Assembly (NCBI RefSeq): GCF_000422745.1
Contig: NZ_KE383914.1
Location: 166,686-230,685 of the forward strand
Direction of reading: 5' to 3'
Source: Microbacterium gubbeenense DSM 15944
GTDB taxonomy: Bacteria; Actinomycetota; Actinomycetes; Actinomycetales; Microbacteriaceae
DNA: 64,000 nt
Both the position numbers and the translations under genes were made by a program. The notes beneath the pieces are model-generated. The model had not been told where the DNA came from. It searched no databases and saw nothing but the letters and a program-made list of their open reading frames with translations. Position 1 is the stretch's first letter; every line of letters starts with the position of its first letter. This document shows positions 47,908-56,878 of the stretch, piece after piece.

Positions 47908-49551
47908 TTATGCGCCCAGCACCGCGGCGACGATGGCTCGGGCCTCGTCCTGCACCTGGGCGAGGTGGGCGTCGCCCTTCAGGCTCTCGGCGTAGAGCTT
48001 GTAGACGTCCTCGGTTCCGCTCGGGCGTGCGGCGAACCACGCGAACTCGGTCTGCACCTTGAGCCCGCCGATCGCCGCGCCGTTGCCCGGCGCGTGCGAC
48101 AGCTTCGCCGTGATCGGATCCCCCGCGAGGGTGTCGGCGGAGACGTCAGACGGCGACAGCGACCCCAGGGCCGCCTTCTGCTCGGGCGTCGCCGGCGCAT
48201 CGACGCGCTGGTACGTGCTCGCCCCGAACTGGGCCTCGAGCTCGGCGTACCGCGCGGACGGCGTCTTGCCGGTCACCGCGATGATCTCGGCGGCCAGCAG
48301 GCACAGGATGATGCCGTCCTTGTCGGTCGTCCACACGCCGCCGTCGCGGCGGAGGAACGAGGCGCCGGCGGATTCCTCGCCGCCGAAGGCGACGGATCCG
48401 TCGATCAGGCCGGGAACGAACCACTTGAAGCCCACCGGAACCTCGACGAGCCGGCGGCCGAGCGCCTCGACCACGCGGTCGATCACCATCGACGAGACGA
48501 GCGTCTTGCCGACGGCGGCGCCCTCGCTCCAGCCGGGGCGGTGCGAGAACAGGTAGTCGATCGCGACCGCGAGGAAGTGGTTCGGGTTCATCAGACCCGC
48601 ATCAGGCGTGACGATGCCGTGCCGATCCGCGTCGGCGTCGTTGCCCGTGAGCACGTCGAACTGGTCGCGCTTGGCGACGAGCGACGCCATCGCGGACGGC
48701 GACGACGGATCCATGCGGATCTTCTCGTCCCAGTCGAGCGTCATGAAGCGCCACGTGGGATCCACGTCGGGATTCACGACGGTGAGGTCGAGTCCGTAAG
48801 TATCGGCGATCAGCTGCCAGTACTCGACGGACGCGCCCCCGAGCGGATCCGCGCCGATGCGCACGCCCGCGTCCTTGATCGCCTCGAGGTCGATCACGTT
48901 CGTCAGATCGGCGACGTACGCGGCCCGGAAGTCGTAGGTCGCGACCGTGTCTTCGTCGAGGTCGGCGTGGCGCACGCGCTTGACGCCCTCGAGCCCCGCG
49001 GCCATCAGCTCGTTCGCGCGGTCGGCGATCCAGCTCGTGGCATCGGTGTCGGCCGGCCCGCCGTGCGGGGGGTTGTACTTGAATCCGCCGTCGCGCGGCG
49101 GGTTGTGGCTCGGGGTGGCGACGACGCCGTCAGCGCGCGAGGGGTCATCGCCGGACTTGCCGGCGTTGTGGGCGAGGATCGCGTGGCTGAGCGCCGGAGT
49201 CGGCACCCACGAGTCGCGCGCGTCGATGCGCACGTCGACGCCGTTCGCGACCAGCACCTCGATCGCGGTGTGCTCGGCCGGAAGCGACAGCGCGTGCGTG
49301 TCGCGCCCGAGGAACAGCGGTCCGCGGATCCCCTGGCGCTCTCGGTACTCGACGATCGCCTGCGTCGTGGCGAGGATGTGGTTCTCGTTGAAGCTGGCGC
49401 TGAGGCTGGATCCGCGGTGCCCGCTCGTGCCGAACGCCACGCGCTCGGCGGGAACCGCCGGATCCGGGTGGCGATCGTAGTACGCCGAGATCAGTGCATC
49501 GATGTCGACGAGATCCTGGGGCTCTGCGGGAAGTCCTGCGCGGCTGCTCAT
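47908..49551 (-). CDS. pgm: Phosphoglucomutase (alpha-D-glucose phosphate-specific)
   Basis: The 547-residue enzyme interconverts glucose 1-phosphate and glucose 6-phosphate. [20 protein letters not shown] near residue 38, the phosphoserine loop [13 protein letters not shown] near 145, the metal loop [11 protein letters not shown] near 305 and the sugar-binding [11 protein letters not shown] near 395 are all present, with the phosphate-binding [11 protein letters not shown] near the end. Length fits the E. coli Pgm type. It is divergent from pheA across 136 bp. Confidence 0.95.
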   Translation of the reverse strand: MSSRAGLPAEPQDLVDIDALISAYYDRHPDPAVPAERVAFGTSGHRGSSLSASFNENHILATTQAIVEYRERQGIRGPLFLGRDTHALSLPAEHTAIEVLVANGVDVRIDARDSWVPTPALSHAILAHNAGKSGDDPSRADGVVATPSHNPPRDGGFKYNPPHGGPADTDATSWIADRANELMAAGLEGVKRVRHADLDEDTVATYDFRAAYVADLTNVIDLEAIKDAGVRIGADPLGGASVEYWQLIADTYGLDLTVVNPDVDPTWRFMTLDWDEKIRMDPSSPSAMASLVAKRDQFDVLTGNDADADRHGIVTPDAGLMNPNHFLAVAIDYLFSHRPGWSEGAAVGKTLVSSMVIDRVVEALGRRLVEVPVGFKWFVPGLIDGSVAFGGEESAGASFLRRDGGVWTTDKDGIILCLLAAEIIAVTGKTPSARYAELEAQFGASTYQRVDAPATPEQKAALGSLSPSDVSADTLAGDPITAKLSHAPGNGAAIGGLKVQTEFAWFAARPSGTEDVYKLYAESLKGDAHLAQVQDEARAIVAAVLGA

Positions 49552-49687
49552 GACCTAATTCTGCCAGCGTCGGCGCGACTCTTCGAGCAGTACGACGGCA
49601 CATTGTGAACCGATGCTCGGAATCAGCGCTCGGTAGCGCCGAATATGTGCGATCTGCCGTAGTTGTGCAGCCGCGTAATCTGGAGGC

Positions 49688-50638
49688 ATGAGCCACGAGT
49701 CCGCCGCACCCCGCACCTACAGCTATCTCGGGCCCGCGGGCACCTTTACGGAGGCGGCGCTCGCGCAGGTCGACGAGGCGCGCGGACAGGTGTGGAAGCC
49801 GGTCTCGAACGTGGCGCAGGCGCTGGCGGACGTGCAGTCGGGCGAGAGCCACGGCGCCATGATCGCGATCGAGAACACCGTCGAGGGCGGCGTCTCGAGC
49901 GCGCAGGACGCCCTCGCGAACACCCCCGGCCTGCGCATCGTGGGCGAGTACCTCGTGCCGGTGGCGTTCGTCGTCGTCGGCCCCCGCGGATCCTCGCTCG
50001 CGGACGTCACGGGCATCGCCGCGCACCCGGTGGCGTACGCGCAGTGCCTCGACTGGCTGGGAGAGTTCATCCCGGGCCACAGCCTCGTCGTCGCCGGCAG
50101 CAACGTGGCCAGCGCGATCGGCGTGCTCGACGGATCCCTGCCCGCGCACGCAGCGATCGCGGCGCCCGGCGTCGTCGACCACTACGACGTCGAGGTGCTG
50201 GCCGAGAACATCGGCGACAACCCCGACGCCGTCACGCGCTTCGTGCTCGTCACGCGCACGGTCGCACCGCCCGAGCGCACGGGCGCCGACAAGACCTCGC
50301 TCATCGTCGAGCTTCCGCGCGAGGCCCCGGGCGGGCTCGTGGATCTGCTCGAGCAGTTCGCGACGCGAGGCATCAACCTGAGCCTGATCCAGTCGCGCCC
50401 GATCGGCGACCGGCTCGGCCGCTATCGCTTCGTCATCGACGCCGACGGGCACATCGAGGATGAGCGCATGGCCGACGCGCTCATGGGACTCAAGCGGTTC
50501 AGCCCGCACGTGATGTACCTCGGCTCGTACCCGCGCGCGGATCGTGTGACCGTCGCGCACGGCGACCGCTACACGGACGCCAGCTTCGCCGACGCGCGCG
50601 ACTGGCTGCGCGGGCTGCTGTCGGGCATCGACGACTGA
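49688..50638 (+). CDS. pheA: Prephenate dehydratase
   Basis: The 316-residue enzyme makes phenylpyruvate from prephenate in phenylalanine synthesis. SYLGPAGTFTEAAL at the start, MIAIENTVEGGVSSAQDAL near 58, the catalytic TRF motif (NPDAVTRFVLV) near 180, and a C-terminal ACT domain (SLIVELPREAPGGLVDLLEQ, SLIQSRPIGDRLGRYRFVI) for feedback control by phenylalanine are visible. TGGAGG lies 4 nt before the ATG. It precedes the CHAT-module genes on the same strand by 147 bp. Confidence 0.95.
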   Translation: MSHESAAPRTYSYLGPAGTFTEAALAQVDEARGQVWKPVSNVAQALADVQSGESHGAMIAIENTVEGGVSSAQDALANTPGLRIVGEYLVPVAFVVVGPRGSSLADVTGIAAHPVAYAQCLDWLGEFIPGHSLVVAGSNVASAIGVLDGSLPAHAAIAAPGVVDHYDVEVLAENIGDNPDAVTRFVLVTRTVAPPERTGADKTSLIVELPREAPGGLVDLLEQFATRGINLSLIQSRPIGDRLGRYRFVIDADGHIEDERMADALMGLKRFSPHVMYLGSYPRADRVTVAHGDRYTDASFADARDWLRGLLSGIDD

Positions 50639-50710
50639 ACCCGTGATCGGGAGCGCCGCGCCGCGCGCTTAGCCTCTGATCGACCAGCCATACCGACGAA
50701 GGGCGAGATC

Positions 50711-50776
50711 ATGGGACTTTTCGGATTCGGACGACGCATCCACGAACGCCCGGAGGATGCCCTGGCGGCTGGATAA
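50711..50776 (+). CDS. Possible 21-codon leader or relic ORF
   Basis: ATG 50711 to TAA 50776 encodes 21 residues starting MGLFGFGRRI. GAAGGGCGAG upstream is an acceptable ribosome binding site, and the stop is 9 nt before the GTG of the next gene. It could be a leader peptide coupling translation of the CHAT module, or the remains of a longer gene. Nothing in the peptide is recognised. Confidence 0.3.
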   Translation: MGLFGFGRRIHERPEDALAAG

Positions 50777-50785
50777 GCTGACGGC

Positions 50786-51964
50786 GTGACGGACACGCCG
50801 AGGAGCAGGGTGATCGCGGACGCGTGGCGCGAGCTGGGAGACGGCGTGAGGTCGCTCAGCAACGCCGCGGGGCTGCCGCTCGCGCGAACGATCAAGCTCG
50901 TGCTGGATCCGCTCGTCATCAGACCCGCGCAGCGCCCTCACCTCGGCCACGCGCTGCTGACGTACGAACAGGCTGCCGAGCTTCGGCTGAGAATCACCGC
51001 GGCCGCCGACGACCTCGTCGCGACCGGCGGCTGGTTCGCGCTCATGAAGAAGAGGCGCCGCGAGCGCGGCATCACGGCGGGCAGCCCGCAGGATCTGTAC
51101 TTCCAGAAGGCGTTCGAGCTCGCGCGCACCGAGGGGCTGGCTCGAGACGATGCGCAGGCCGTGGTCGATGCGGCGCTCGATGACGTGCACGATTCCGGTC
51201 GGGTGACCGCCGCCGATCTGCGCGAGTATCTGACGACGCCGGCGGTCGCCGACCGTGTGCGCCAGCAGATCGATGATGCGTGGGAGGGCGCGATGACGGG
51301 GGATGAGGGCGAGACCGTGAGTGCTGCCGTTGTCGACGCGCTCGCGAGCGGGCGCGGATTCGACGAGTTCGACGATGCCGTTTCGGCTCTCCGGGGCTCC
51401 GCGAGCGGCGCGGCGCTTCGCTCGGCAGGCGAGGCGCGAGCAGCCGGCCTGAGCGACCTCGACGTGCCGAATCGCCCCGAGGTCGGCGCGACCGCCTCCA
51501 AGTCGGCGCTGCCCGCGCCGTTCGACCGGTCGCTGCTCGAGCGATTGTTCCAACAGGTCTCGGGCCTCGACATCTCGGGAACAACGGGGCTCTCCGAGCT
51601 CGTGGCGAGCGAGGCGCACCGCTCGGCGCAGCCGTGGCAGCTGGCAGATGAACCGGGCCGCGTCGTGATGGCGTCCGCCCTGGCCGCGACCGCCGGGGCC
51701 GGGGCGGCCGCCGTCCGGCTCGACGAGCGGTGGCGGCGGGAAGCGTTCGTGCGCCACGCCCTGCGCACACCCGGCGCCGCGGACCCGCGAGCGGGCGCGC
51801 GTGAAGCGATGATCCGGCGGCTGTGGGCACGCCTGCAGGGGCGCGAGCTGCGCCAGGTGCCGGTCGACGCGACGGAGGCCTGGGATCTGATCGACGGTGC
51901 GACGAGGTCCGTGATCCTCGACCGGCGAGACGCGGCGAAGGCGCAGATGGGGCGGGCGGCATGA
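50786..51964 (+). CDS. Uncharacterised protein, first gene of the CHAT/TPR module
   Basis: The 392-residue product is not recognised. It is mostly helical by composition, rich in Ala, Arg, Asp and Glu, with no signal peptide. A very basic patch MKKRRRERG stands at about 87-95, a pair of acidic helical segments (ARDDAQAVVDAALDDVHDSG; GRGFDEFDDAVSAL) follow, and a small-residue stretch VMASALAATAGAGAAAVRL near 305 could be a buried helix or membrane-seeking segment. The GTG start follows a tiny ORF. The end overlaps the next start by 4 nt (ATGA), the first of three such couplings, so it belongs to one functional unit with the TPR and CHAT proteins. Confidence 0.75.
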   Translation: MTDTPRSRVIADAWRELGDGVRSLSNAAGLPLARTIKLVLDPLVIRPAQRPHLGHALLTYEQAAELRLRITAAADDLVATGGWFALMKKRRRERGITAGSPQDLYFQKAFELARTEGLARDDAQAVVDAALDDVHDSGRVTAADLREYLTTPAVADRVRQQIDDAWEGAMTGDEGETVSAAVVDALASGRGFDEFDDAVSALRGSASGAALRSAGEARAAGLSDLDVPNRPEVGATASKSALPAPFDRSLLERLFQQVSGLDISGTTGLSELVASEAHRSAQPWQLADEPGRVVMASALAATAGAGAAAVRLDERWRREAFVRHALRTPGAADPRAGAREAMIRRLWARLQGRELRQVPVDATEAWDLIDGATRSVILDRRDAAKAQMGRAA

Positions 51965-53037
51965 GCATCCAGATCGGTGCGCCCCGCCCGCCCGCCTGGC
52001 TGGCCGCGGTGTTCGAGGGAGCAGGCGCGACCCTGTGGTGGCATGCCGAGACGGGCGCCCCCGGGGCGGAGATCTGGGACGCCGCGCGCGCCGCCGGGTG
52101 GCTCCACGCCGTGTGGCCGAGCGTCGCGACCACGGTTCTGTCGGAGGCGTCGGGCGAGGCGCTCGGGATCGGTCGGACATCCGGGCCGGAACAGCCCGAA
52201 TCGGCGCCGCGCGGCTCGGATCTCCGACAGAACCGAATCGACCCCACGGAGCTCTCCGACAGAACCGGGCCGCTCGAGCCCTACGCGCGCGCGGCGGCGC
52301 TCGCCGACTGGCGCGAGGCCTGGTGGCCCGCGTCGCACACGGCCGGAATCCCGCCGCTCGACCCCCGCCTGATCGAGGCCGAACGCGTGCTGGCTCTGGC
52401 AGCTCTCGACGGTGCGAGCGACGACGACGACGCGGTCGGGCGCGCGGCGACCCGGCTCGCGGCGCGAATCGGCGACCTCGGGTCGCTCGACGAGACCGAC
52501 CTCGGCCCCCGCGATGCGGCGCGACTGGCGAGCCTCGTGCCGAACGACCAGCATCCGAGACGAGCCGTCCTGGCAACGGCGAGAGACATCGCCGGCGACC
52601 ACGGCATCGACCTGACGGCGGCCCCGGCCCCGACCAGAACCGACTACGCGCTCGCCGCATCGGGAACCGCCGCGACCGCCGCGCTCCTCGAAGGATCAGC
52701 CCCCGTCGACCCCGGATCGGTGCCGCAGCACGTGGTCGATCCCTTCGGGCTGATCGAATGGCGCGTCACGATGACGATGGCAATCGAGGTCACGGTCGCC
52801 GCCGCCCCACTGTTCGCGAACGCACGGCCGCCCGAGGTCGATCTCCACGCAGACATCGCCGGAACCGAGGTCCCGCTCGCCCGCGCGGGGGATGTCTGGT
52901 TCGGCACGGCCGCGGCGCCGGCGGGGCTCATCGCGCTGCCGCCCGCCCGGCGTACGGCAACGCTGCACGCCGCGGACTTCGTTCCCGTCGAGGGCGTCGA
53001 CCCCGATGCCCTGAGGAGGATCGCGGATGGCCTTTGA
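51961..53037 (+). CDS. Uncharacterised protein, second gene of the CHAT/TPR module
   Basis: The 358-residue protein is not recognised. Its first third has Trp-rich sequence (PPAWLAAVFEGAGATLWWHA; AWWPASHTAG), the middle is helical, and the last ~100 residues look like an all-beta domain (GLIEWRVTMTMAIEVTVAAA, VDLHADIAGTEVPLARAGDV, RRTATLHAADFVPV). No signal peptide or catalytic motif stands out. It overlaps the first gene by 4 nt and the TPR gene by 11 nt. Such placement suggests an adaptor, target or sensor of the protease; that is inference. Confidence 0.75.
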   Translation: MSIQIGAPRPPAWLAAVFEGAGATLWWHAETGAPGAEIWDAARAAGWLHAVWPSVATTVLSEASGEALGIGRTSGPEQPESAPRGSDLRQNRIDPTELSDRTGPLEPYARAAALADWREAWWPASHTAGIPPLDPRLIEAERVLALAALDGASDDDDAVGRAATRLAARIGDLGSLDETDLGPRDAARLASLVPNDQHPRRAVLATARDIAGDHGIDLTAAPAPTRTDYALAASGTAATAALLEGSAPVDPGSVPQHVVDPFGLIEWRVTMTMAIEVTVAAAPLFANARPPEVDLHADIAGTEVPLARAGDVWFGTAAAPAGLIALPPARRTATLHAADFVPVEGVDPDALRRIADGL

Positions 53038-54478
53038 CTTCGACGCCGAGTACGCCGCGTACATCGCGGCGTATGAGCGAGGCGGCTACACCGCGGCGGC
53101 GCCGCACGCCGAACGGATCCTCGCATTCGCGAACAAGTGGTGGCGCCGCCCCCGCACCCACGTCGTCGTCGCGAACATGCACTACACGCTCGCCCGCGCC
53201 GCGCAGGACGGCGGCGACATCGACGCCGCCTTCTCGCACATCGCGGCGGGCATGAAGGCCGCGAAGCAGGCCACGCTCATCGGCGATCCCCGAATCGCCT
53301 ACGAGGGCCTGATGCTGCTGCTCACGCGGGGCGAGCTCGAGATGCACGCGGGGGACGCCGGCGCCGCCCTCGACACGTTCTTCCTCGCCTCGCAGCTCGA
53401 GAACTCCTCGGATCACCCGCAGTGGTTCGAGGCGCAGACCCACCTGCTGTTGGCGAAGCAGTGGGCGCTGCAGATCGAGGGCCGGTTCGACGAATCCGAG
53501 CACGCAGCCAACGAGGCCGTCGCCCTCGCGTCCGAGCACGAGCCCCGACTCGTGCCGACGGCCCTGCAGCGGCTGTCGATGATCCGCCGGCTGACGGGCG
53601 GGGACGGCGACGCGCAGCTCGATGCGGCGGAGGCGATCCAGCACACGCAGGATGCGCGTCCCGCCGATCGCGCGGAGACCGCCCGGCACCGTGCGTCGGC
53701 AGCGCTCGAGCGGGGCGACGTCGAGGCGGCCGAGCGCTACCTCGCGCAGGCCGACGACGGCTACCGCGAGGCGGGGGATCTGCGCTCCGCGTCGGGCGCG
53801 GCCGTCGGACGGGCCGACGTGGCCCGCCAGCGCGGCGACCTCGCGGGTGCCATCGAGCTGGCGCACGAGGCGGTCGCGCTCACGAGGGAGTACGGCGAGA
53901 GCGTCGGATACCTCGAGGCCCACACGGTGCTGGCGATGTCGCTGGCCGATGCGGGGCGGCATGACGAGGCGCTCGGTGCCCTCGACGACGTGCGCGCCGA
54001 GCTGTCGGGCGAGCGGCTCGACCTGATCCGCGTCGACGTGAACCGCACGGTGCACGCGTTCAACGTCGGCGTCGTGCGGGGAACGGCCGGAGACGACAAA
54101 GGCCGCGACGAGGCCTTCGCCCTGTCCGCGTCGATCGCGGTGCCGGCGGCGTTCGCGGCCGACGCTGTGCGGTTCCGCATGCCGCCGGGCGAGATCCGCG
54201 AGCGGTGGACGCGCGAGATGGCGCTGCCGGTCGCCGACTCCGCGCTCCAGGCGCTGACCGCTCTGGGGCGGGCCGATGAGATCGTCGACCTCCTCGAGCA
54301 CATCGCCGCGAACGCCTCGCTCGATCCGGCCACGTCAGACGATGGTGCCCAGCTGGATCCGCCGCCGCGTGTGCGCTCGCTGCCGGGCGAACCCGGCGCG
54401 ATCTGGTGGGCGATCGATGCTGCGTCAGAGCGATACGACATCCCCGTGCGCACGAGCGAGGCGGTCGACGCATGGTGA
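53027..54478 (+). CDS. TPR-like helical repeat protein of the CHAT module
   Basis: The 483-residue protein consists largely of helix-turn-helix repeats of about 35-40 residues, for example HYTLARAAQDGGDIDAAFSH, LLTRGELEMHAGDAGAALDT, LLAKQWALQIEGRFDESEHA, RASAALERGDVEAAERYLAQ, GRADVARQRGDLAGAIELAH and LAMSLADAGRHDEALGALDD. This is the tetratricopeptide pattern, a protein-binding superhelix. It overlaps the CHAT gene by 7 nt. In many CHAT proteins the TPR array is fused to the protease; here it is a separate gene, which suggests a sensor/adaptor that holds or activates the protease. Confidence 0.85.
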   Translation: MAFDFDAEYAAYIAAYERGGYTAAAPHAERILAFANKWWRRPRTHVVVANMHYTLARAAQDGGDIDAAFSHIAAGMKAAKQATLIGDPRIAYEGLMLLLTRGELEMHAGDAGAALDTFFLASQLENSSDHPQWFEAQTHLLLAKQWALQIEGRFDESEHAANEAVALASEHEPRLVPTALQRLSMIRRLTGGDGDAQLDAAEAIQHTQDARPADRAETARHRASAALERGDVEAAERYLAQADDGYREAGDLRSASGAAVGRADVARQRGDLAGAIELAHEAVALTREYGESVGYLEAHTVLAMSLADAGRHDEALGALDDVRAELSGERLDLIRVDVNRTVHAFNVGVVRGTAGDDKGRDEAFALSASIAVPAAFAADAVRFRMPPGEIRERWTREMALPVADSALQALTALGRADEIVDLLEHIAANASLDPATSDDGAQLDPPPRVRSLPGEPGAIWWAIDAASERYDIPVRTSEAVDAW

Positions 54479-55719
54479 CGATGGATATGCCGCGCCTCGA
54501 CGAGGTGAGCGATATCGGCGAGGCCCGCCCGACGGTCCAGGTGAAGTACGTCGACACGAACGACGGTGGCGTGTGGGTGACGTGGCGCTGGGAGCACGCG
54601 CTCGACAAGCCCCGGATCTGGGGCATCCAGCCCGCCCAGCTCGCGGGCGCCATGGCGGCGTTCGCCCCCGCGATCCCGACGCCGCAACAGGGCGAGAGCG
54701 CCGACGACGCCCTCCGCCGCGCGTGGCTGGTGTGGGGTGATCTCGAGCGGGAGAAGCAGCTGTCGTGGGCGCTGTCGGGAAGCCTGATCCCCGGGATGCT
54801 CGGCGTCGAGCTCAACCACTTCCTCGAGGCCGGTATGTGGCCGCACGTCCGGATCCAGCCGTCGCGCGCGCTCGGCGCCGTGCCGTGGCAGGCGCTGCGC
54901 GTCGACGAGGGCGAGCGCATGGTGCACAACGGCGACGTGTCGGCCCTGCTTCCGGCGAGCGTGCGCAACTCGCGCCGTCGGGCGGCCTCGCCGGACCGGC
55001 CGAACGGATCCGTGGTCGCGGCCGTGAACCCCGTCGTGCCGGGCAGAATCCCCGGGCTCGGATCGGTGCTGCGCGAGCACGAGCCGATCGTCGAAGAATC
55101 GCTCGCGACGCTGGGCGACCGGCTCCGCGGATCCGTGCGGCCGCACCTCTCGCGTGCGCAGCTGCGCGACGCGCTCGGCGAGGCGGGCCGGCTGCTCTAT
55201 GTCGGTCATGTCACGGGCGGCGGATACGGCCTCGATACGCGGCTGCACCTCACGGATGGTCCGGAAGGCGCGGGGCGCGCCGAGGTGATCGCCGGTCAGC
55301 ACCGCCCGCTGACGGCGGCCGACATCGCGTTCGACGACGGGTGGATCGTGCCGGCGCGCGTCGCGCTGATCGCGTGCGGATCCGGCAGGGAAGCGACGTT
55401 CGCGGATCCGACCGGGCTCGTCTCTGCGGTCGCGATGCGCGGGGCGCGATGGGTCACGAGCGCACGGTGGAGCCTGCCGACCGACGTCGGGCTCGAATGG
55501 CTCCAGGCATCGGGCCTCAGCGCATCGGCGACCGAGTCGTCAGCGCCGTTCTCGACCTTCGCCAGCATGGTCGCGGCGGTCAACGACGCGCAGGAGCAGG
55601 CGGATCCGGTGGCGGCGCTCGGCGCGTGGCAGCGCGGCCAGGCCGACCTGTGGGAGCGCACGGGCGACGCGGCGCACTCGCCGCTGATCTGGGGCGCGCT
55701 GACGACGACCGTGTCGTAG
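54472..55719 (+). CDS. CHAT-domain protease (caspase-like cysteine peptidase)
   Basis: The 415-residue protein ends in a CHAT domain. GAVPWQALRVDEGERMVHNG near 135 matches the domain start, LLYVGHVTGG carries the catalytic histidine (His246) and VALIACGSGREATFADPTGL the catalytic cysteine (Cys302), followed by MRGARWVTSARWSLPTDVG. CHAT is a caspase-clan (separase-like) peptidase found in cell-death and defence proteins, including Craspase. The first ~125 residues are unassigned and may bind the partner proteins. It is the last of four overlapping genes, in front of a non-related oxidoreductase gene with its own operator. Substrate unknown; the other module proteins are candidates. Confidence 0.85.
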   Translation: MVTMDMPRLDEVSDIGEARPTVQVKYVDTNDGGVWVTWRWEHALDKPRIWGIQPAQLAGAMAAFAPAIPTPQQGESADDALRRAWLVWGDLEREKQLSWALSGSLIPGMLGVELNHFLEAGMWPHVRIQPSRALGAVPWQALRVDEGERMVHNGDVSALLPASVRNSRRRAASPDRPNGSVVAAVNPVVPGRIPGLGSVLREHEPIVEESLATLGDRLRGSVRPHLSRAQLRDALGEAGRLLYVGHVTGGGYGLDTRLHLTDGPEGAGRAEVIAGQHRPLTAADIAFDDGWIVPARVALIACGSGREATFADPTGLVSAVAMRGARWVTSARWSLPTDVGLEWLQASGLSASATESSAPFSTFASMVAAVNDAQEQADPVAALGAWQRGQADLWERTGDAAHSPLIWGALTTTVS

Positions 55720-55726
55720 ACTGCGA

Positions 55727-55740
55727 GGTAAGCGCTTTCC
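55727..55740. promoter_or_regulatory. LacI-type operator before the oxidoreductase gene
   Basis: GGTAAGCGCTTTCC contains the palindrome AAGCGCTT with central GC/CG, similar to GGAGAACGCTTTCC at 32092-32105. It lies 8 nt after the CHAT stop and 15 nt before the next start, marking a separate regulatory unit. Confidence 0.55.
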
Positions 55741-55755
55741 ATCACAGGAGGATTC

Positions 55756-56862
55756 ATGTCGATCCGAGTTGCCATCGTCGGAACCGGAGGGATTGCGCGG
55801 GGCCAGCACTTCCCGTCGCTCGCCGCCCTCGGAGACCGCGTCGTGATCGTCGCGGTGACAGACACGGATCCCGCCTCCGCGCGCTCAGCCGCCGACGAGT
55901 TCGGCGTGCCCGCCGTCTACGACGACCTTCCTGGCCTGCTCGCGGCCGAGCGCCCCGACGTGGTCGTGCTCGCGACGCCCCCGATCGCGCACCGCGCGCA
56001 GGCGATCGCCGCGCTCGATGCCGGCGCGTGGGTGATCTCCGAGAAGCCGCCGACGCTCTCGCTCGCCGAGTACGACGAGATCGCTGAGCACGAGGGCGAG
56101 AACGGCCCGTTCGTGTCGTACATCTTCCAGCATCGGTTCGGATCCGCCGCGATGCGGCTGCGCGAGCTGATCCGCGACGGCGAGCTCGGGCGCGCGCTCG
56201 TCGCCCAGTGCAACACGCTGTGGTTCCGTCCGCCCGAGTACCTCGCCGTACCGTGGCGCGGGAAGTGGCAGACCGAGGGCGGCGGGCCGACGATGGGGCT
56301 CGGCATCCACCAGATGGACCTGCTCCTGTCGCTCCTCGGTGACTGGAGCGAGATCTCGGCCGCGATGGCGACCCTCGACCGCGAGACCGAGATGGAAGAC
56401 GTCGCGATGGCGACGGTGCGCTTCGAATCCGGCGCCATGTGCTCGATCACGAACAGCATGCTCTCGCCGCGCGAGTCGAGCCAGGTGCGCATCGACTTCG
56501 AGCGCGGCTCCTTCGAGCTCGAGCACCTGTACGGATACGACAACGACAACTGGACGGTGACGCCGGCGACGGGCGTCGACGGATCCGGCTGGGCCCCCGC
56601 CGAGAACGTCTCGAGCAACACGCACCTGCCGCCGTTCGCCTCGGTCATCGACGCGTTCGAGCGGGGCGCGCGCCCGGATCCGCTCGTCGCGGAGGGACGC
56701 CGCACGCTCGAGCTCGTCGCCGCGATGTACAAGTCGGCGCTCGAGCGCCGCACCGTCGCTCGAGCCGAGCTGACGCCCGAGGATCCGTTCTACCGGTCGA
56801 TGGCGGGCGCGGATCCTGCCGCCGCGACCGCCGCGATCCACGCGAACACGCTGCGCGGCTGA
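55756..56862 (+). CDS. Gfo/Idh/MocA-family oxidoreductase
   Basis: This 368-residue protein has the N-terminal NAD(P)-binding fold (RVAIVGTGGIARGQHFPSLA) and the family motif EKPPTLS, with MGLGIHQMDLLLSLLGDW in the substrate domain providing the conserved histidine. Family members act on sugars, inositols or their derivatives. The ATG at 55756 follows AGGAGG. A LacI-type operator just upstream suggests sugar control and separates it functionally from the CHAT module. Substrate not identifiable. Confidence 0.85.
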   Translation: MSIRVAIVGTGGIARGQHFPSLAALGDRVVIVAVTDTDPASARSAADEFGVPAVYDDLPGLLAAERPDVVVLATPPIAHRAQAIAALDAGAWVISEKPPTLSLAEYDEIAEHEGENGPFVSYIFQHRFGSAAMRLRELIRDGELGRALVAQCNTLWFRPPEYLAVPWRGKWQTEGGGPTMGLGIHQMDLLLSLLGDWSEISAAMATLDRETEMEDVAMATVRFESGAMCSITNSMLSPRESSQVRIDFERGSFELEHLYGYDNDNWTVTPATGVDGSGWAPAENVSSNTHLPPFASVIDAFERGARPDPLVAEGRRTLELVAAMYKSALERRTVARAELTPEDPFYRSMAGADPAAATAAIHANTLRG

Positions 56863-56878
56863 CGCGCCCCGGCGTCAG
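56859..56878. terminator. Hairpin built over two convergent stop codons
   Basis: CTGACGC (56859-56865) pairs with GCGTCAG (56872-56878) around a 6-nt loop. The TGA stops of both convergent genes lie inside the arms. Weak bidirectional termination is possible. Confidence 0.4.

Noticed and set aside
50786..55719. CHAT module as a gasdermin system
   Set aside because: Neither unknown protein shows a gasdermin-like size (about 270 residues) or N-terminal membrane-pore signature, so I do not claim it.
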